DNA of 19,428 bases from Nostoc sp. GT001 (GCF_030382115.1 NZ_JAUDRJ010000003.1:1632144-1651571), one strand, 5' to 3'; shown: positions 7,568-14,967, counted from the stretch's first letter. Numbers and translations: made by a program. The notes: generated by a model from the sequence alone, not told the origin.

Positions 7568-8263
7568 TTAAATCAAATACTGTACCCAAGCTTTTAAGGG
7601 TTCTGGTGAGCCATACCAAATTCCAGGACTTCTAGGAGAATGCTTGACACCTTCAATCACTAGATTTTCCGCCCCCTCCAAATGAGCAGCTTCAATGGGC
7701 GTAATACCATCTCCCCAAGTGTTACCCTTACCACAAGTTAATTGGTAACTACTGTAAGCTAACCAACTACCAGGCCACCTTTTCCCAAAGATAGTTTTGC
7801 CAGCCACACAAACGTAACGAACGTTTTTGTAAAACGCTCCTGGGTAGTGATTGGTGACAAAATCTAGATTGGAACGTGTCCAGCGTTCTTGGCTAATATG
7901 AGGTGTACCCAAGGTTATGAGATTAGCAACCAAGGGATGTCCTTGCCAGAGAAATGGTTTGACATCACCGCGTGCTAAATAGGGCTTTTCTCCCATGTAA
8001 ATGCGGGATATCCAACCTCCGGCTGAGTGACCAATTAAGTTAATTTGAGTAGCATTATGTTGCTGCAATATACCCTTGATCGTGCGATCGAGTTGTTGCA
8101 AAATCGATATTACGGGTCTTACTCCCAAAGTGGGGAGCCAGTCACGCCGTCGCAGTGGCACTGTAACTGTGGGAAAATTTAAGTTTTGTAGGGATTGTTC
8201 TAGTTGGCGATAAGCGATCGCACTTTCTAGATATCCAGGCAAGATAACTGTCGGTAACGGCAT
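7568..8263 (-). CDS. Lipase-like alpha/beta hydrolase
   Basis: The protein has 231 residues from ATG 8263. The frame continues six codons upstream to a TTG at 8281, and neither start has a clear ribosome site. MPLPTVILPGYLES gives the first strand and oxyanion region. GHSAGG (78-83) carries the nucleophile Ser80, Asp185 sits in GDGITP, and His208 sits in VKHSPRSPG, so the catalytic triad is complete. LGTPH (118-122) is typical of triacylglycerol lipases and PGAP1-like acyl hydrolases. There is no signal peptide or membrane segment, so it is likely cytosolic or peripheral. The substrate is presumably an acyl ester, but sequence does not fix it. The gene lies about 100 bases downstream of the divergently arranged start region of nothing recognisable, and 100 bases upstream of the cytochrome b6-like gene on the same strand. 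Confidence 0.8.
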   Translation of the reverse strand: MPLPTVILPGYLESAIAYRQLEQSLQNLNFPTVTVPLRRRDWLPTLGVRPVISILQQLDRTIKGILQQHNATQINLIGHSAGGWISRIYMGEKPYLARGDVKPFLWQGHPLVANLITLGTPHISQERWTRSNLDFVTNHYPGAFYKNVRYVCVAGKTIFGKRWPGSWLAYSSYQLTCGKGNTWGDGITPIEAAHLEGAENLVIEGVKHSPRSPGIWYGSPEPLKAWVQYLI

Positions 8264-8877
8264 TTGAAATTTTAGATGCAATGATTGAGAATTTGAACTT
8301 TTTTGACGAACAAGTAGTCATATTCAAGAGCTAGAATTGCGATCGCCTGACTCACTCCTTGGAGAAAAAACCAATAGCTTTGGTGGAATTTAAGGCTAGA
8401 ATGTCAATAAAATTGTACAATTTGCAACAGTTTTAGGGGCTGCCGATGTGGTAGTATTTTCAAATAGGGCCCAGTCTCGGACAAACACGTGTGTCATCTG
8501 TTACAGAAGTGTAGTTGACTGAAAAACAGTTGAAAAACAAGGTAACTTCGGCAGATGTTTTGATGTATTCAAACTTGTGCGTCTACTTAAACTTTATAAA
8601 ACTCCCAGATATTAATTTTAATTGTGTGTGTCATAACAATAAAAAATCAAAAGTAGTAATTTTTCAAATACCTCTTTAGCAGACTCAAATTTTGAAGATA
8701 TGATACAGCGTCATTAGATTAATTAAAAACTTGAATAAATGGCAATTTTGGCGTTTTGATTGCCAGCAGAGGAAGTTATTATTTCCTTATGAAGAACGCA
8801 TATTTTGCAAGATATTGCAATATCGAAAAGAGAAAATCGCTAGTCAACTGCAACTGAGTGAGTGAACGATAACAGCT
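8264..8877. promoter_or_regulatory. Long divergent spacer with two perfect 14-base palindromes
   Basis: About 600 AT-rich bases separate the lipase-like gene (minus) from the TonB-like gene (plus). No gene is seen. AAATTGTACAATTT (8410-8423) and GATATTGCAATATC (8811-8824) are perfect palindromes. The second lies 54 bases before the TonB-like ATG, a good place for an operator. I do not recognise either as a documented site. The intact length of the spacer suggests a long 5' leader or multiple promoters. Confidence 0.4.
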
Positions 8878-10353
8878 ATGTCTTACGTCTCCCTGCTGAA
8901 AAATATACCAGACCTCTTAAGCCAGCCAATTGGGATAGCAGCAATTGCTTCCCTTGGTATCCACGGTGCGATCGCCATGATCGTACCATTGATGCCGATG
9001 GAGTCTAACAAGCCCAAAGAAACAGCATCATCCAAAACAGTCGGACTTTTGGAATTGAGCCAAGCTGACCAAAACCGTTTGCCGCAAAGCACCCCCCAAA
9101 TTGGTTTACAACAATTACCTCCAGTTGCCCCACTTGCTGCTCCAAACTTTAGCCTCCAACCGGGATTAACCCCATTAGCGCCATCGCCATCCAGCCAGAT
9201 GGTATTACCTCCGCTACCGCCATCATCAAATAACTATCGAGTCTCTTCCTTGCCTACAAGGCAGTCTTTGCGGATGATTCCGAGTGATAATTTGCGGTTT
9301 GACGCGTCTAAATTTGATAGTTCTAAATTTAATACCAGCGCTAGATTCTCTCAACCAGTTCCTCGTGTAAATGTGAATGAGAGTGTCCCTAAATACGAGC
9401 CACCTAAGCCGCTAGCTGTAAATAGGTTGCCAGAATTGCAGTCGCAGCAAATACCTGCGGATCTTCTGCGCAATCCCCAGCCTCCAATCTTATCTGAGAC
9501 TACACCCGTTGCAACAGCACAGGTAAATCCGACTTCGCAGCCAATGACGCAACCAATTCCTAATGCGTCGTCTACAATTGCTCAAAACCCGCTGATAAAT
9601 TCTCTAAAACAAGCTCCAAGGAATGGGGATACTTTAATTGGAACTAGGGGAAGCACGCTACAAACAGCTGATTTATCACCGAAGGGAACTCAACAGGCAA
9701 TTGCACAGCTAGACTCTTACGCCAACCTGAGAAAGGAAGTCCAGCAACAATACCCCAACGCTGAACAAAAACCAGTCATCCGTCAAACATTATCCACGAA
9801 TAAGTCAAATCTTGAAGGTGCTGTTTTAGGAGTATTGGTTGTAGATCCTGATGGTAAGGTCTTAGATATCAAATTTCAAGACAAGTTAATTTCCCCGGAA
9901 TTGCAATTAAAAGCAAGGCAATACTTCAACAAGCAATCCCCCAAGGGAGATAAACAGATTAGTTCCTATCCATTTAACCTACGTTTCCAAAACAGCACGA
10001 GCAATCTTACTGGGACTACTCAAGAGCAAAACCCCTCGTCATTATCTGCACCGGGAATCAATAACAATCAGATTACCCCCTCACCAGCAGCTACTTTTAA
10101 ACCATTACCTGATTTACAAATCAGAAATAACCCGCCTACATCCTTACCAGCAGCTACTCCCAAACCATTATCTGAACTGCAAATTAAAAATAACCAGCCT
10201 ACGCCTTCATCGGCAACTACTACTTCTGAACCTTTATTGTTGCCAAAAATCAATCAGGGTCAGTCTACATCCGCTGCTGAATCGGATAAAAAATTAGTAG
10301 AACGGTTGCGCGAAGTCAAGGAAAACAGACAAAAGTCTAATCCAGAAAAATAA
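8878..10353 (+). CDS. TonB-like proline-rich periplasmic-spanning protein
   Basis: The 491-residue protein has a short cytoplasmic start, one membrane segment (about 17-39) and a long Pro/Gln/Ser-rich region expected to cross the periplasm. Residues 312-371 (LEGAVLGVLVVDPDGKVLDI onward to NLRFQ) resemble the TonB C-terminal domain, which contacts TonB-dependent outer-membrane receptors and passes on energy from ExbB-ExbD. Unusually, about 120 more low-complexity residues follow this domain. They include an imperfect 21-residue repeat (units from residues 403 and 424, opening PAAT.KPL..LQI.NN.P). No exbB, exbD or receptor gene is nearby. A palindrome at 8811-8824 may mark regulation. The true partners and cargo are unknown. 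Confidence 0.7.
   Translation: MSYVSLLKNIPDLLSQPIGIAAIASLGIHGAIAMIVPLMPMESNKPKETASSKTVGLLELSQADQNRLPQSTPQIGLQQLPPVAPLAAPNFSLQPGLTPLAPSPSSQMVLPPLPPSSNNYRVSSLPTRQSLRMIPSDNLRFDASKFDSSKFNTSARFSQPVPRVNVNESVPKYEPPKPLAVNRLPELQSQQIPADLLRNPQPPILSETTPVATAQVNPTSQPMTQPIPNASSTIAQNPLINSLKQAPRNGDTLIGTRGSTLQTADLSPKGTQQAIAQLDSYANLRKEVQQQYPNAEQKPVIRQTLSTNKSNLEGAVLGVLVVDPDGKVLDIKFQDKLISPELQLKARQYFNKQSPKGDKQISSYPFNLRFQNSTSNLTGTTQEQNPSSLSAPGINNNQITPSPAATFKPLPDLQIRNNPPTSLPAATPKPLSELQIKNNQPTPSSATTTSEPLLLPKINQGQSTSAAESDKKLVERLREVKENRQKSNPEK
10084..10209 (+). repeat. In-frame 63-base tandem repeat inside the TonB-like gene
   Basis: Two units starting at 10084 and 10147 encode PAATFKPLPDLQIRNNPPTS and PAATPKPLSELQIKNNQPTP-like segments. 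A weaker third unit follows at 10210. The spacing is exactly 63 bases, so the reading frame is kept and copy number could vary between strains. Confidence 0.7.
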
Positions 10354-10374
10354 TCGCCCGTTGATGATTTTGGA

Positions 10375-10435
10375 TTCAGGTAGGGGTAATTTATCTAGAT
10401 GCATTTGCAGCGTCTGATAAAAAAGCCTACCTGAA
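10375..10435 (+). terminator. Inverted repeat after the TonB-like gene
   Basis: TTCAGGTAGG (10375-10384) and CCTACCTGAA (10426-10435) form a perfect ten-base stem with a 41-base loop, beginning 21 bases after the stop codon. T-rich stretches follow near 10441. It probably stabilises or ends the transcript. The large loop makes it an atypical terminator. Confidence 0.4.
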
Positions 10436-10730
10436 AATCATTCTTTTCGACTATTTTTTGTATAAGTCCTGTTTAAAATACAATACGTTTGGGTTAAGGC
10501 TAAAACTCTTTGTCAAAGTCAATTTTTTTAACGAACCACAGAGGCGCAGAGGGCACAGAGAGAAGAAATGCTTAACTGAACTGTATTGCGTTAAAAGCTT
10601 CCAAGAAGGAAATGCACTGAGGGATTTCCAACAAATAAATTCTCCAATGTTTTGGGGTGAGCGTCTAACTAAGCTATTAACAAAAGATAGGCAAACGCTC
10701 ACCCCAGAAAAACTATACAGTATAGCTACT
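10436..10730. other. Convergent spacer with a dispersed repeat and a 3' hairpin of petJ
   Basis: No gene is supported here, because the open frames on both strands lack family resemblance. Bases 10533-10563 (AACCACAGAGGCGCAGAGG onward) are a widely scattered spacer repeat of cyanobacteria. TGGGGTGAGCGT (10653-10664) pairs perfectly with ACGCTCACCCCA (10695-10706). This hairpin starts 24 bases past the petJ stop on the minus strand and is its likely 3' structure, although no T-run follows. Confidence 0.5.
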
Positions 10731-11075
10731 TTACCAACCTTGTTCTGCATTTTGAAAAACGTAAGCAGCTACCTCCAGAATCTCCTCAGAACTTAACTTG
10801 GCTTTAAAGGCAGGCATAGCATTTTTACCATTTTGCACTTGGTGGATAATCGCCTCGATTGAGTCTTGATTGTAATTTTCTAGGTACTTTGACAATGCTT
10901 CCTTTTTCAAGGTTTTCTGGCTGATAAGGATGTTACCGCCACCTATATGGCAAGAAGCGCAGTTAGCCTCGAAAATTTTAGCACCGTTGGATGTTTCGGC
11001 AGCTAGTGCTGGACTAATGAATGTAAATTTGAATAGGGCGATCGCCGAAAGTAGAATTAATAAAAGTATTCTCAA
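10731..11075 (-). CDS. petJ: Cytochrome c6
   Basis: This soluble lumenal heme protein carries electrons from cytochrome b6f to photosystem I (and to terminal oxidase) and can replace plastocyanin when copper is scarce. I choose TTG at 11073-11075, because GAGG at 11084-11087 sits eight bases ahead. The frame extends ten codons further but without a better site. The protein then has 114 residues: a signal peptide of about 25 (ending SPALA), CASCH (Cys39, Cys42, His43) for covalent heme, and Met87 in NAMPAF as the sixth ligand. Mature length of about 89 fits the family. [14 protein letters not shown] is a few residues longer than in common cytochromes c6. It lies 244 bases beyond petE on the same strand. 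Confidence 0.92.
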   Translation of the reverse strand: MRILLLILLSAIALFKFTFISPALAAETSNGAKIFEANCASCHIGGGNILISQKTLKKEALSKYLENYNQDSIEAIIHQVQNGKNAMPAFKAKLSSEEILEVAAYVFQNAEQGW

Positions 11076-11319
11076 CAGTATTTCCTCGCAACAAGCCTCC
11101 AGCAAGAGTATAAACGCGATTAATCCCTGATTAAGTCAAATTTGATCAAAATTAGCGGTAACAAGTTCACTCCTTGATCGCTACAGATTGTTTAGCGTCT
11201 TAGGTAAGGATAGAACTCGTTACCGCCATTTCTGCATTTTATACTTCACTCTAGGAGTGTAGCGTGTGGCGATGAGCTAATTTCATTGAGTAATCATCTC
11301 GTGTCAAACGCTGGTGTTT
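11076..11319 (-). promoter_or_regulatory. petJ upstream region with a long inverted repeat
   Basis: GCGGTAACAAGTTC (11155-11168) pairs at 13 of 14 positions with GAACTCGTTACCGC (11213-11226). The 44-base loop contains, on the minus strand, ACAATCTGT (11183-11191), which is also the core of the palindrome at petE. TTTGATCAAA (11141-11150) is a perfect ten-base palindrome. CACTC/GAGTG (11247-11259) is a small hairpin 60 bases beyond the petE stop. These make the area a likely control region, although no binding protein is proven. Confidence 0.4.
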
Positions 11320-11739
11320 CTAGCCTTGGACAGTAATTGTACCAACCATGCCAGCACCACGATGAGGTTCACAGTAGAAGGTGTAGTCACCAGCAGGTGC
11401 GTCTGCTGCAAAGGTGGTTGTTTCCTTTTGGCCAGGACTCATGAGCAACTTCTTATGAGACAGAGATTTAGCTAAATCAGCGCTCTTAGAGGGGTTTTTG
11501 GCATTATCAAACACAACGTTATGGGGAGGAACTTTATTGTTCACCCATTCAATAGTGTCACCTGGTTTAATTGTCAACTTTTTCGGTTCAAATGCCAGCA
11601 TTCCTTTATCGCTACCCAATTTCACCTGGTAGGTTTCAGCTGAAGCACTGGGAGTAAAAACAGCAAAGCTGCTAACAACTAAAAGGATTGTCAACACAGC
11701 TAAACTAAGGCGTCGCCAGCTTGCCGAAATTAATTTCAT
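11320..11739 (-). CDS. petE: Plastocyanin
   Basis: This blue-copper protein of the thylakoid lumen shuttles electrons from cytochrome b6f to photosystem I. The 139-residue precursor has a signal peptide ending SASA at residue 34, leaving a 105-residue mature protein, the usual cyanobacterial size. The four copper ligands are visible: His73 in PPHNVVF, Cys123, His126 and Met131 in [16 protein letters not shown] has AGGAGA at 11745-11750, five bases ahead. It sits between psbV and petJ on the same strand. Copper control is expected from what is known of petE and petJ in cyanobacteria. The palindrome at 11801-11817 is the candidate site here. Confidence 0.97.
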   Translation of the reverse strand: MKLISASWRRLSLAVLTILLVVSSFAVFTPSASAETYQVKLGSDKGMLAFEPKKLTIKPGDTIEWVNNKVPPHNVVFDNAKNPSKSADLAKSLSHKKLLMSPGQKETTTFAADAPAGDYTFYCEPHRGAGMVGTITVQG

Positions 11740-11779
11740 AGCTCTCTCCTAACAAACAATTTTTTTCCCTTTCTCATTT

Positions 11780-11817
11780 TAAATAAAATCAACACCAAAG
11801 TATGACAATCTGTCATA
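11780..11817 (-). promoter_or_regulatory. Likely petE promoter with overlapping palindromic operator
   Basis: The 17-base sequence TATGACAATCTGTCATA (11801-11817) is a perfect seven-base inverted repeat around ATC. On the minus strand it contains TTGTCA (plus 11803-11808), a good -35 box. Exactly 17 bases later comes TATTTA (plus 11780-11785), an acceptable -10 box, about 40 bases before the petE start codon. A protein bound to the palindrome would block RNA polymerase. Confidence 0.5.
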
Positions 11818-11917
11818 GATCAATTTTTTTTTAAGAATGGAGAGCAATTTATTGCAAAAAGCTGTCCAATAAGCAGTAAATGGGGAACGGGGAATAGGAA
11901 ATGGAGACTGAATTCTT

Positions 11918-11945
11918 CCCAATGCCCTATTCCCAATGCCCAATA
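11918..11945. repeat. Heptamer tandem repeat (STRR type)
   Basis: Four heptamers stand in a row: CCCAATG, CCCTATT, CCCAATG, CCCAATA. The pair CCCTATT-CCCAATG recurs at 12039-12052, and a related run CCCCATT-CCCAATG at 13046-13059. Short tandem heptamers of this kind are a hallmark of heterocystous cyanobacterial genomes. The purine-rich stretch at 11881-11897 can pair with it. Confidence 0.75.
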
Positions 11946-12030
11946 CTTCTCTTACGAGAGGCTGCGCCCGAAGCGAAGCTGTGCCGCAGGCTTTACGACT
12001 ACGCGGTAGTTGAGCGCAGTCGAAACTCAG
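11946..12030. repeat. Composite of GC-rich dispersed repeats between psbV and petE
   Basis: This block follows the heptamers directly. Its first 22 bases are related, in inverted form, to 1039-1064. The part around 12005-12025 (TTGAGCGCAGTCGAAACTC) resembles the repeat arms at 6599-6631. Several short repeat elements have landed next to each other, which separates the petE promoter region from the psbV terminus. Confidence 0.5.
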
Positions 12031-12067
12031 TACAAGTGCCCTATTCCCAATGACTCAACTCTGGGAT

Positions 12068-12559
12068 TTAGTAATAGATTTTTCCGCCTCCCCACTTAGT
12101 ACCAACGATTTTGGGTTGTAAGAGAATATGACCAGCGATCGCCTCCAAGTCATCATCCGTCAGATTTCGCACTGCTGTGAAAATATCTGCACTTTTGAGA
12201 CTGGGGTGGATTTCGGAAATCTCTTCTTCCCCGTCGTAAGTAGTGGGATTTTTCAGGTAATCTACTAAACCTTCAATGTTGTTACGGTTAGGTGTTGCTA
12301 GTGCCAAGTCCTCTGGAGTGAGTCCCACGTTTTGGTTTGTCTTGGTAACTCCCCCAGCATGACATTGGGCGCAAGCGTAATTAAATAAGCGTTTGCCTTC
12401 TTTGACTTGTTTAAGGCTAAGTACAACGGTATCACCTTGAGCATTTAATGGCACTGTTCGGGTGGCTTCGTCTAGTTCCACTGCTGTCGCGCTACCGACA
12501 ATCAACTGAAACGAGAGTAAAACAGTAGCCACAACAACGCCAATTAGTCTTATAAACAT
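12068..12559 (-). CDS. psbV: Photosystem II extrinsic cytochrome c550
   Basis: PsbV binds the lumenal face of photosystem II and stabilises the manganese-calcium-chloride water-splitting site. The 163-residue precursor has a signal peptide ending SATA at residue 26, so the mature protein of 137 residues begins VELDEATR. CAQCH (63-67) binds heme covalently. His118 in EIHPSLKS corresponds to mature His92, the second axial ligand. ATG has AAGGGG at 12564-12569, four bases upstream, giving a short but usable spacing. It lies upstream of petE on the same strand, an order seen in other Nostoc-type genomes, but more than 300 repeat-rich bases apart. Co-transcription is therefore doubtful. Confidence 0.97.
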   Translation of the reverse strand: MFIRLIGVVVATVLLSFQLIVGSATAVELDEATRTVPLNAQGDTVVLSLKQVKEGKRLFNYACAQCHAGGVTKTNQNVGLTPEDLALATPNRNNIEGLVDYLKNPTTYDGEEEISEIHPSLKSADIFTAVRNLTDDDLEAIAGHILLQPKIVGTKWGGGKIYY

Positions 12560-12628
12560 GTTTCCCCTTAAAGATTTTGACGCTCAACACAGCTAAGAAC
12601 GCGATTCTCAATCTCCAAGCTGCTAATT

Positions 12629-12658
12629 GCTAATGACTCATTGTTTTTTATCATTAGC
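12629..12658 (-). terminator. Hairpin between the IF-2N-like gene and psbV
   Basis: GCTAATGA (12629-12636) pairs perfectly with TCATTAGC (12651-12658) across 14 bases that contain a run of T on the plus strand. It lies 35 bases past the stop of the IF-2N-like gene and 70 bases before psbV. It may end the first transcript or be part of the psbV leader. The T-run is in the loop, not after the stem. Confidence 0.3.
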
Positions 12659-12692
12659 TATCAGTTATTAGCCAAAGTTCTGAAATAACCCT

Positions 12693-12908
12693 TCAGGTGA
12701 CTTCGTGATCACCCACCAAGTCGTTAGTACCATTGGGGCGTATTTCAGAGGATATTTGGGAAATAATCGCCTTTGCATCTTCTAACGCCAAACGGGTCTT
12801 TTGGTGTTTGTAGGCGATTCCCAGTTGGTTGCACAGAGAAAACACTTGTTCTACAGGAATGCTGTAGTCGGCTGCTATCTCTGCGATCGATAGGTCTGCA
12901 AAACCCAT
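12693..12908 (-). CDS. Small IF-2 N-terminal-domain-like protein
   Basis: This 71-residue protein reads MGFADLSIAEIAADYSIPVE, then SLCNQLGIAYKHQKTRLALEDAKAI. It has the helix-turn-helix-like pattern of the IF2_N fold, where a short helix, a turn with Pro and a second helix contact a longer C-terminal helix. In translation initiation factor 2 this unit is an appendage. Here it stands alone, without GTPase. Related solitary copies are familiar from cyanobacteria, but their job is not known to me. There is one Cys (residue 26). No good ribosome site precedes ATG 12908. It lies just upstream of psbV in the same direction. Confidence 0.7.
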   Translation of the reverse strand: MGFADLSIAEIAADYSIPVEQVFSLCNQLGIAYKHQKTRLALEDAKAIISQISSEIRPNGTNDLVGDHEVT

Positions 12909-12980
12909 AATGCTTGTTTACTGATAGATAGAGATTGAGTCGCTGTAATACCAATATCACGTTAGGAGTGCAATTTGTTG

Positions 12981-13063
12981 CCCAAAATACTGTTTGGGGA
13001 ATAGGGGGATCGGGAAGGCAAGGGGAATAAGCCATGTGTCCAATGCCCCATTCCCAATGCCTA
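12981..13063 (-). terminator. Hairpin and heptamer-rich 3' region of the ABC permease operon
   Basis: On the minus strand the permease operon runs into a heptamer-like pair (CCCCATT, CCCAATG at 13046-13059), which can pair with the purine stretch GGGGAATAGG starting at 12997. Then comes the tight hairpin CCCAAA/TTTGGG (12981-12986 with 12993-12998, loop ATACTG). One of these probably ends the transcript before the IF-2N-like gene. No T-run is seen. Confidence 0.35.
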
Positions 13064-13900
13064 TTAACCTTTTCCCCCGGTAAAGGTGACGCTTTGAATA
13101 AAGTAACGATTAAAAAAGGCATAAATGCCTAAAGCTGGCAGGGTAAAGACCATAGAAGCCGCCATAATGTAGTTCCAATAGCTGATGTATTGACCTTTAA
13201 AGGTGTTCAGCCCCAAGGGAAGGGTAAACATTTCTGGGTCAAATAGGATAACTATAGGCAGTAAAAAATTATTCCAACTCCCCATGAACACAAAAACTGC
13301 CTGTGCTGCTAGTGCTGGTTTTGCCAAAGGTAAGACAATGTGTCGAAAAATTCCAAAGGTATTTAAGCCATCGAGTTGAGCTGCTTCTTCTAGTTCTTTA
13401 GGAAAATTAACGAAAAACTGCCGCATCATGAAGATAAAAGTGGCATTAACCATGCTAGGAACAATCATGCCTTGGTAAGAATTTAGCCAGCCGATCGCTT
13501 TCAAAATCAAAAATGTGGGAATCAGGGTGATTTGCGCTGGTACTGCCAGTACTGCCAAAATTAGGAAAAACCAAAAGCGCTTGCCTACAAAGCGTAGTCT
13601 CGCCAAGGCATAACCAGCCATTGAGTTTAACAACAAGTTTAAAAGTGTGACGCTGACGGCGATCGCTACACTATTAAACAGCCAGCGCCAAAATAGCGGT
13701 TCTTGGAGAAAGATTTGCTTGTAGTTATCGAGAGTAAAATTCTTGGGGAGAAAGTTGGGTTCACCACTGACAATCTCTGTTAGCGGCTTAAATGATGCTG
13801 AAAGTGCCCAGAGAAAGGGTATTAGGGTAATGATGGCATAGAGGGTCAGTAAGACATACAACAGGGCTTTGAGCCAGGATAAGCCAGAGGTGTTAGTCAA
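13064..13900 (-). CDS. Carbohydrate-type ABC transporter permease, MalG-like
   Basis: This 278-residue inner-membrane protein has about six membrane segments. The cytoplasmic EAA loop, EEAAQLDGLNTFGIFRHIVL (about residues 168-187), docks onto the ATPase. Family members import sugars, polyols or glycerol phosphate with a MalF-type partner. The start is TTG at 13898-13900, supported by a textbook GGAGGTG (13908-13914) eight bases ahead. Its TTGA overlaps the TGA of the upstream permease by four bases, so translation is coupled and the subunits can be made in equal amounts. No substrate-binding protein or ATPase gene follows, so these must lie elsewhere in the genome and the substrate is unknown. 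Confidence 0.92.
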   Translation of the reverse strand: MTNTSGLSWLKALLYVLLTLYAIITLIPFLWALSASFKPLTEIVSGEPNFLPKNFTLDNYKQIFLQEPLFWRWLFNSVAIAVSVTLLNLLLNSMAGYALARLRFVGKRFWFFLILAVLAVPAQITLIPTFLILKAIGWLNSYQGMIVPSMVNATFIFMMRQFFVNFPKELEEAAQLDGLNTFGIFRHIVLPLAKPALAAQAVFVFMGSWNNFLLPIVILFDPEMFTLPLGLNTFKGQYISYWNYIMAASMVFTLPALGIYAFFNRYFIQSVTFTGGKG

Positions 13901-14805
13901 ATTCGTTCACCTCCGAAAAGTTGCCGCTGAATCAAAGTGATGGCAATGATAACTGCTGCTAACAAAAATGCGATCGCAGCTGCATATCCCATTTGTAAAT
14001 TCCGAAATACAGCTTGATAAATCAGCAACACCACAGTTAAGGTAGCGTTGTTTGGCCCGCCAGTACCGCCAGAAAAGATGTAAGACTGGTCAAAAAGTTG
14101 AAAAGTCCCAATTACCCCCACTGTTGCCACAAAGAAGGTTACAGGCTTAAGCAAGGGAAGAGTAATGTGGATAAATTGCTGCCATCCATTTGCGCCATCA
14201 AGTTCCGCCGCTTCGTAAAGTGTTTGGGGTATATCCTGCAACGCCGCCAGATAAATCACCATGAAAAACGGCGCAGTTGACCAAATGTTCATGATCATAA
14301 TCCCTTTAAGCGCAACTGCTGGATCGCCCAACCAGTTATAAGTAGGTAGCCCCACAAAAGCGAGAAAATCGTTTAGTAGCCCATCAGTGTTATAAATCCA
14401 CATAAAGATGAGTGTCAGCACTGCTGAAGAAGTGACTGTCGGCAAAAAATAGAGGATACGCCACCAGTTTTTACCGCGAATTGCAGAATTCAGAGTTACT
14501 GCCAGAATTAAAGCCAGGATAGTTTGAGTTGGCACAACAATACCTACATATTCGGCGGTGTTTCTCAAAGCAATCCAAACTCTTTCATCTTCAGCTAATC
14601 GTGTGAAGTTGCGAAAACCGATGAACTCGTACTCAATACCGCCAAGAAGTTGGACTTTTTGCAAAGAAAGAAAAACGGCGTAGAGAATGGGTAAGACTAC
14701 AAAAGTTCCCAAAACTAGAATGGTGGGCATCATAAACATATACCCAGCCAAGTCTTCAGTGATGTTCCGCCTGGGGTTACTCCGCCGCCTGTTGATTTCA
14801 AACAC
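13897..14805 (-). CDS. Carbohydrate-type ABC transporter permease, MalF/UgpA-like
   Basis: This 302-residue membrane protein is the partner of the next gene. After a basic cytoplasmic start (NRRRSNPRRN) come six hydrophobic segments. The EAA loop is YEAAELDGANGWQQFIHITL (about residues 208-227). It belongs to the binding-protein-dependent sugar family (MalF, UgpA, LacF). The start codon is GTG (14803-14805) with GGAGG at 14813-14817, seven bases ahead. It is the first gene of the unit, because a divergent gene begins 162 bases upstream. The operon therefore codes only for the membrane pore. Typing the sugar would need the binding protein. Confidence 0.92.
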   Translation of the reverse strand: MFEINRRRSNPRRNITEDLAGYMFMMPTILVLGTFVVLPILYAVFLSLQKVQLLGGIEYEFIGFRNFTRLAEDERVWIALRNTAEYVGIVVPTQTILALILAVTLNSAIRGKNWWRILYFLPTVTSSAVLTLIFMWIYNTDGLLNDFLAFVGLPTYNWLGDPAVALKGIMIMNIWSTAPFFMVIYLAALQDIPQTLYEAAELDGANGWQQFIHITLPLLKPVTFFVATVGVIGTFQLFDQSYIFSGGTGGPNNATLTVVLLIYQAVFRNLQMGYAAAIAFLLAAVIIAITLIQRQLFGGERI

Positions 14806-14967
14806 TACTGAACCTCCATCTAATCTCGCACTAACCCGGCTGTAGCGATGGATTGTGCATGATTATTTATCGTACTCCCAGACAAAAATAAAGACATTGC
14901 TTGTGTGAGTTAGCTGGATATGTAAGTTAGGGAACTATATATTTAGTTTCCTTGGGATGCTCACAAA
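14806..14967. promoter_or_regulatory. Divergent promoter region, permeases and AAA+ gene
   Basis: These 162 bases must contain the start signals of both the permease operon (minus) and the AAA+ gene (plus). Besides the permease ribosome site, I see no convincing paired -35/-10 boxes or palindromes. Confidence 0.35.

Noticed and set aside
10451..10796. Open frames on both strands in the spacer after the TonB-like gene
   Set aside because: They cross a dispersed repeat and the petJ 3' hairpin. Neither has protein-like features, and one overlaps petJ.
11918..12052. Heptamer repeats considered as a CRISPR array
   Set aside because: Units are seven bases in direct contact with no unique spacers, so they fit the short tandem repeat class instead.
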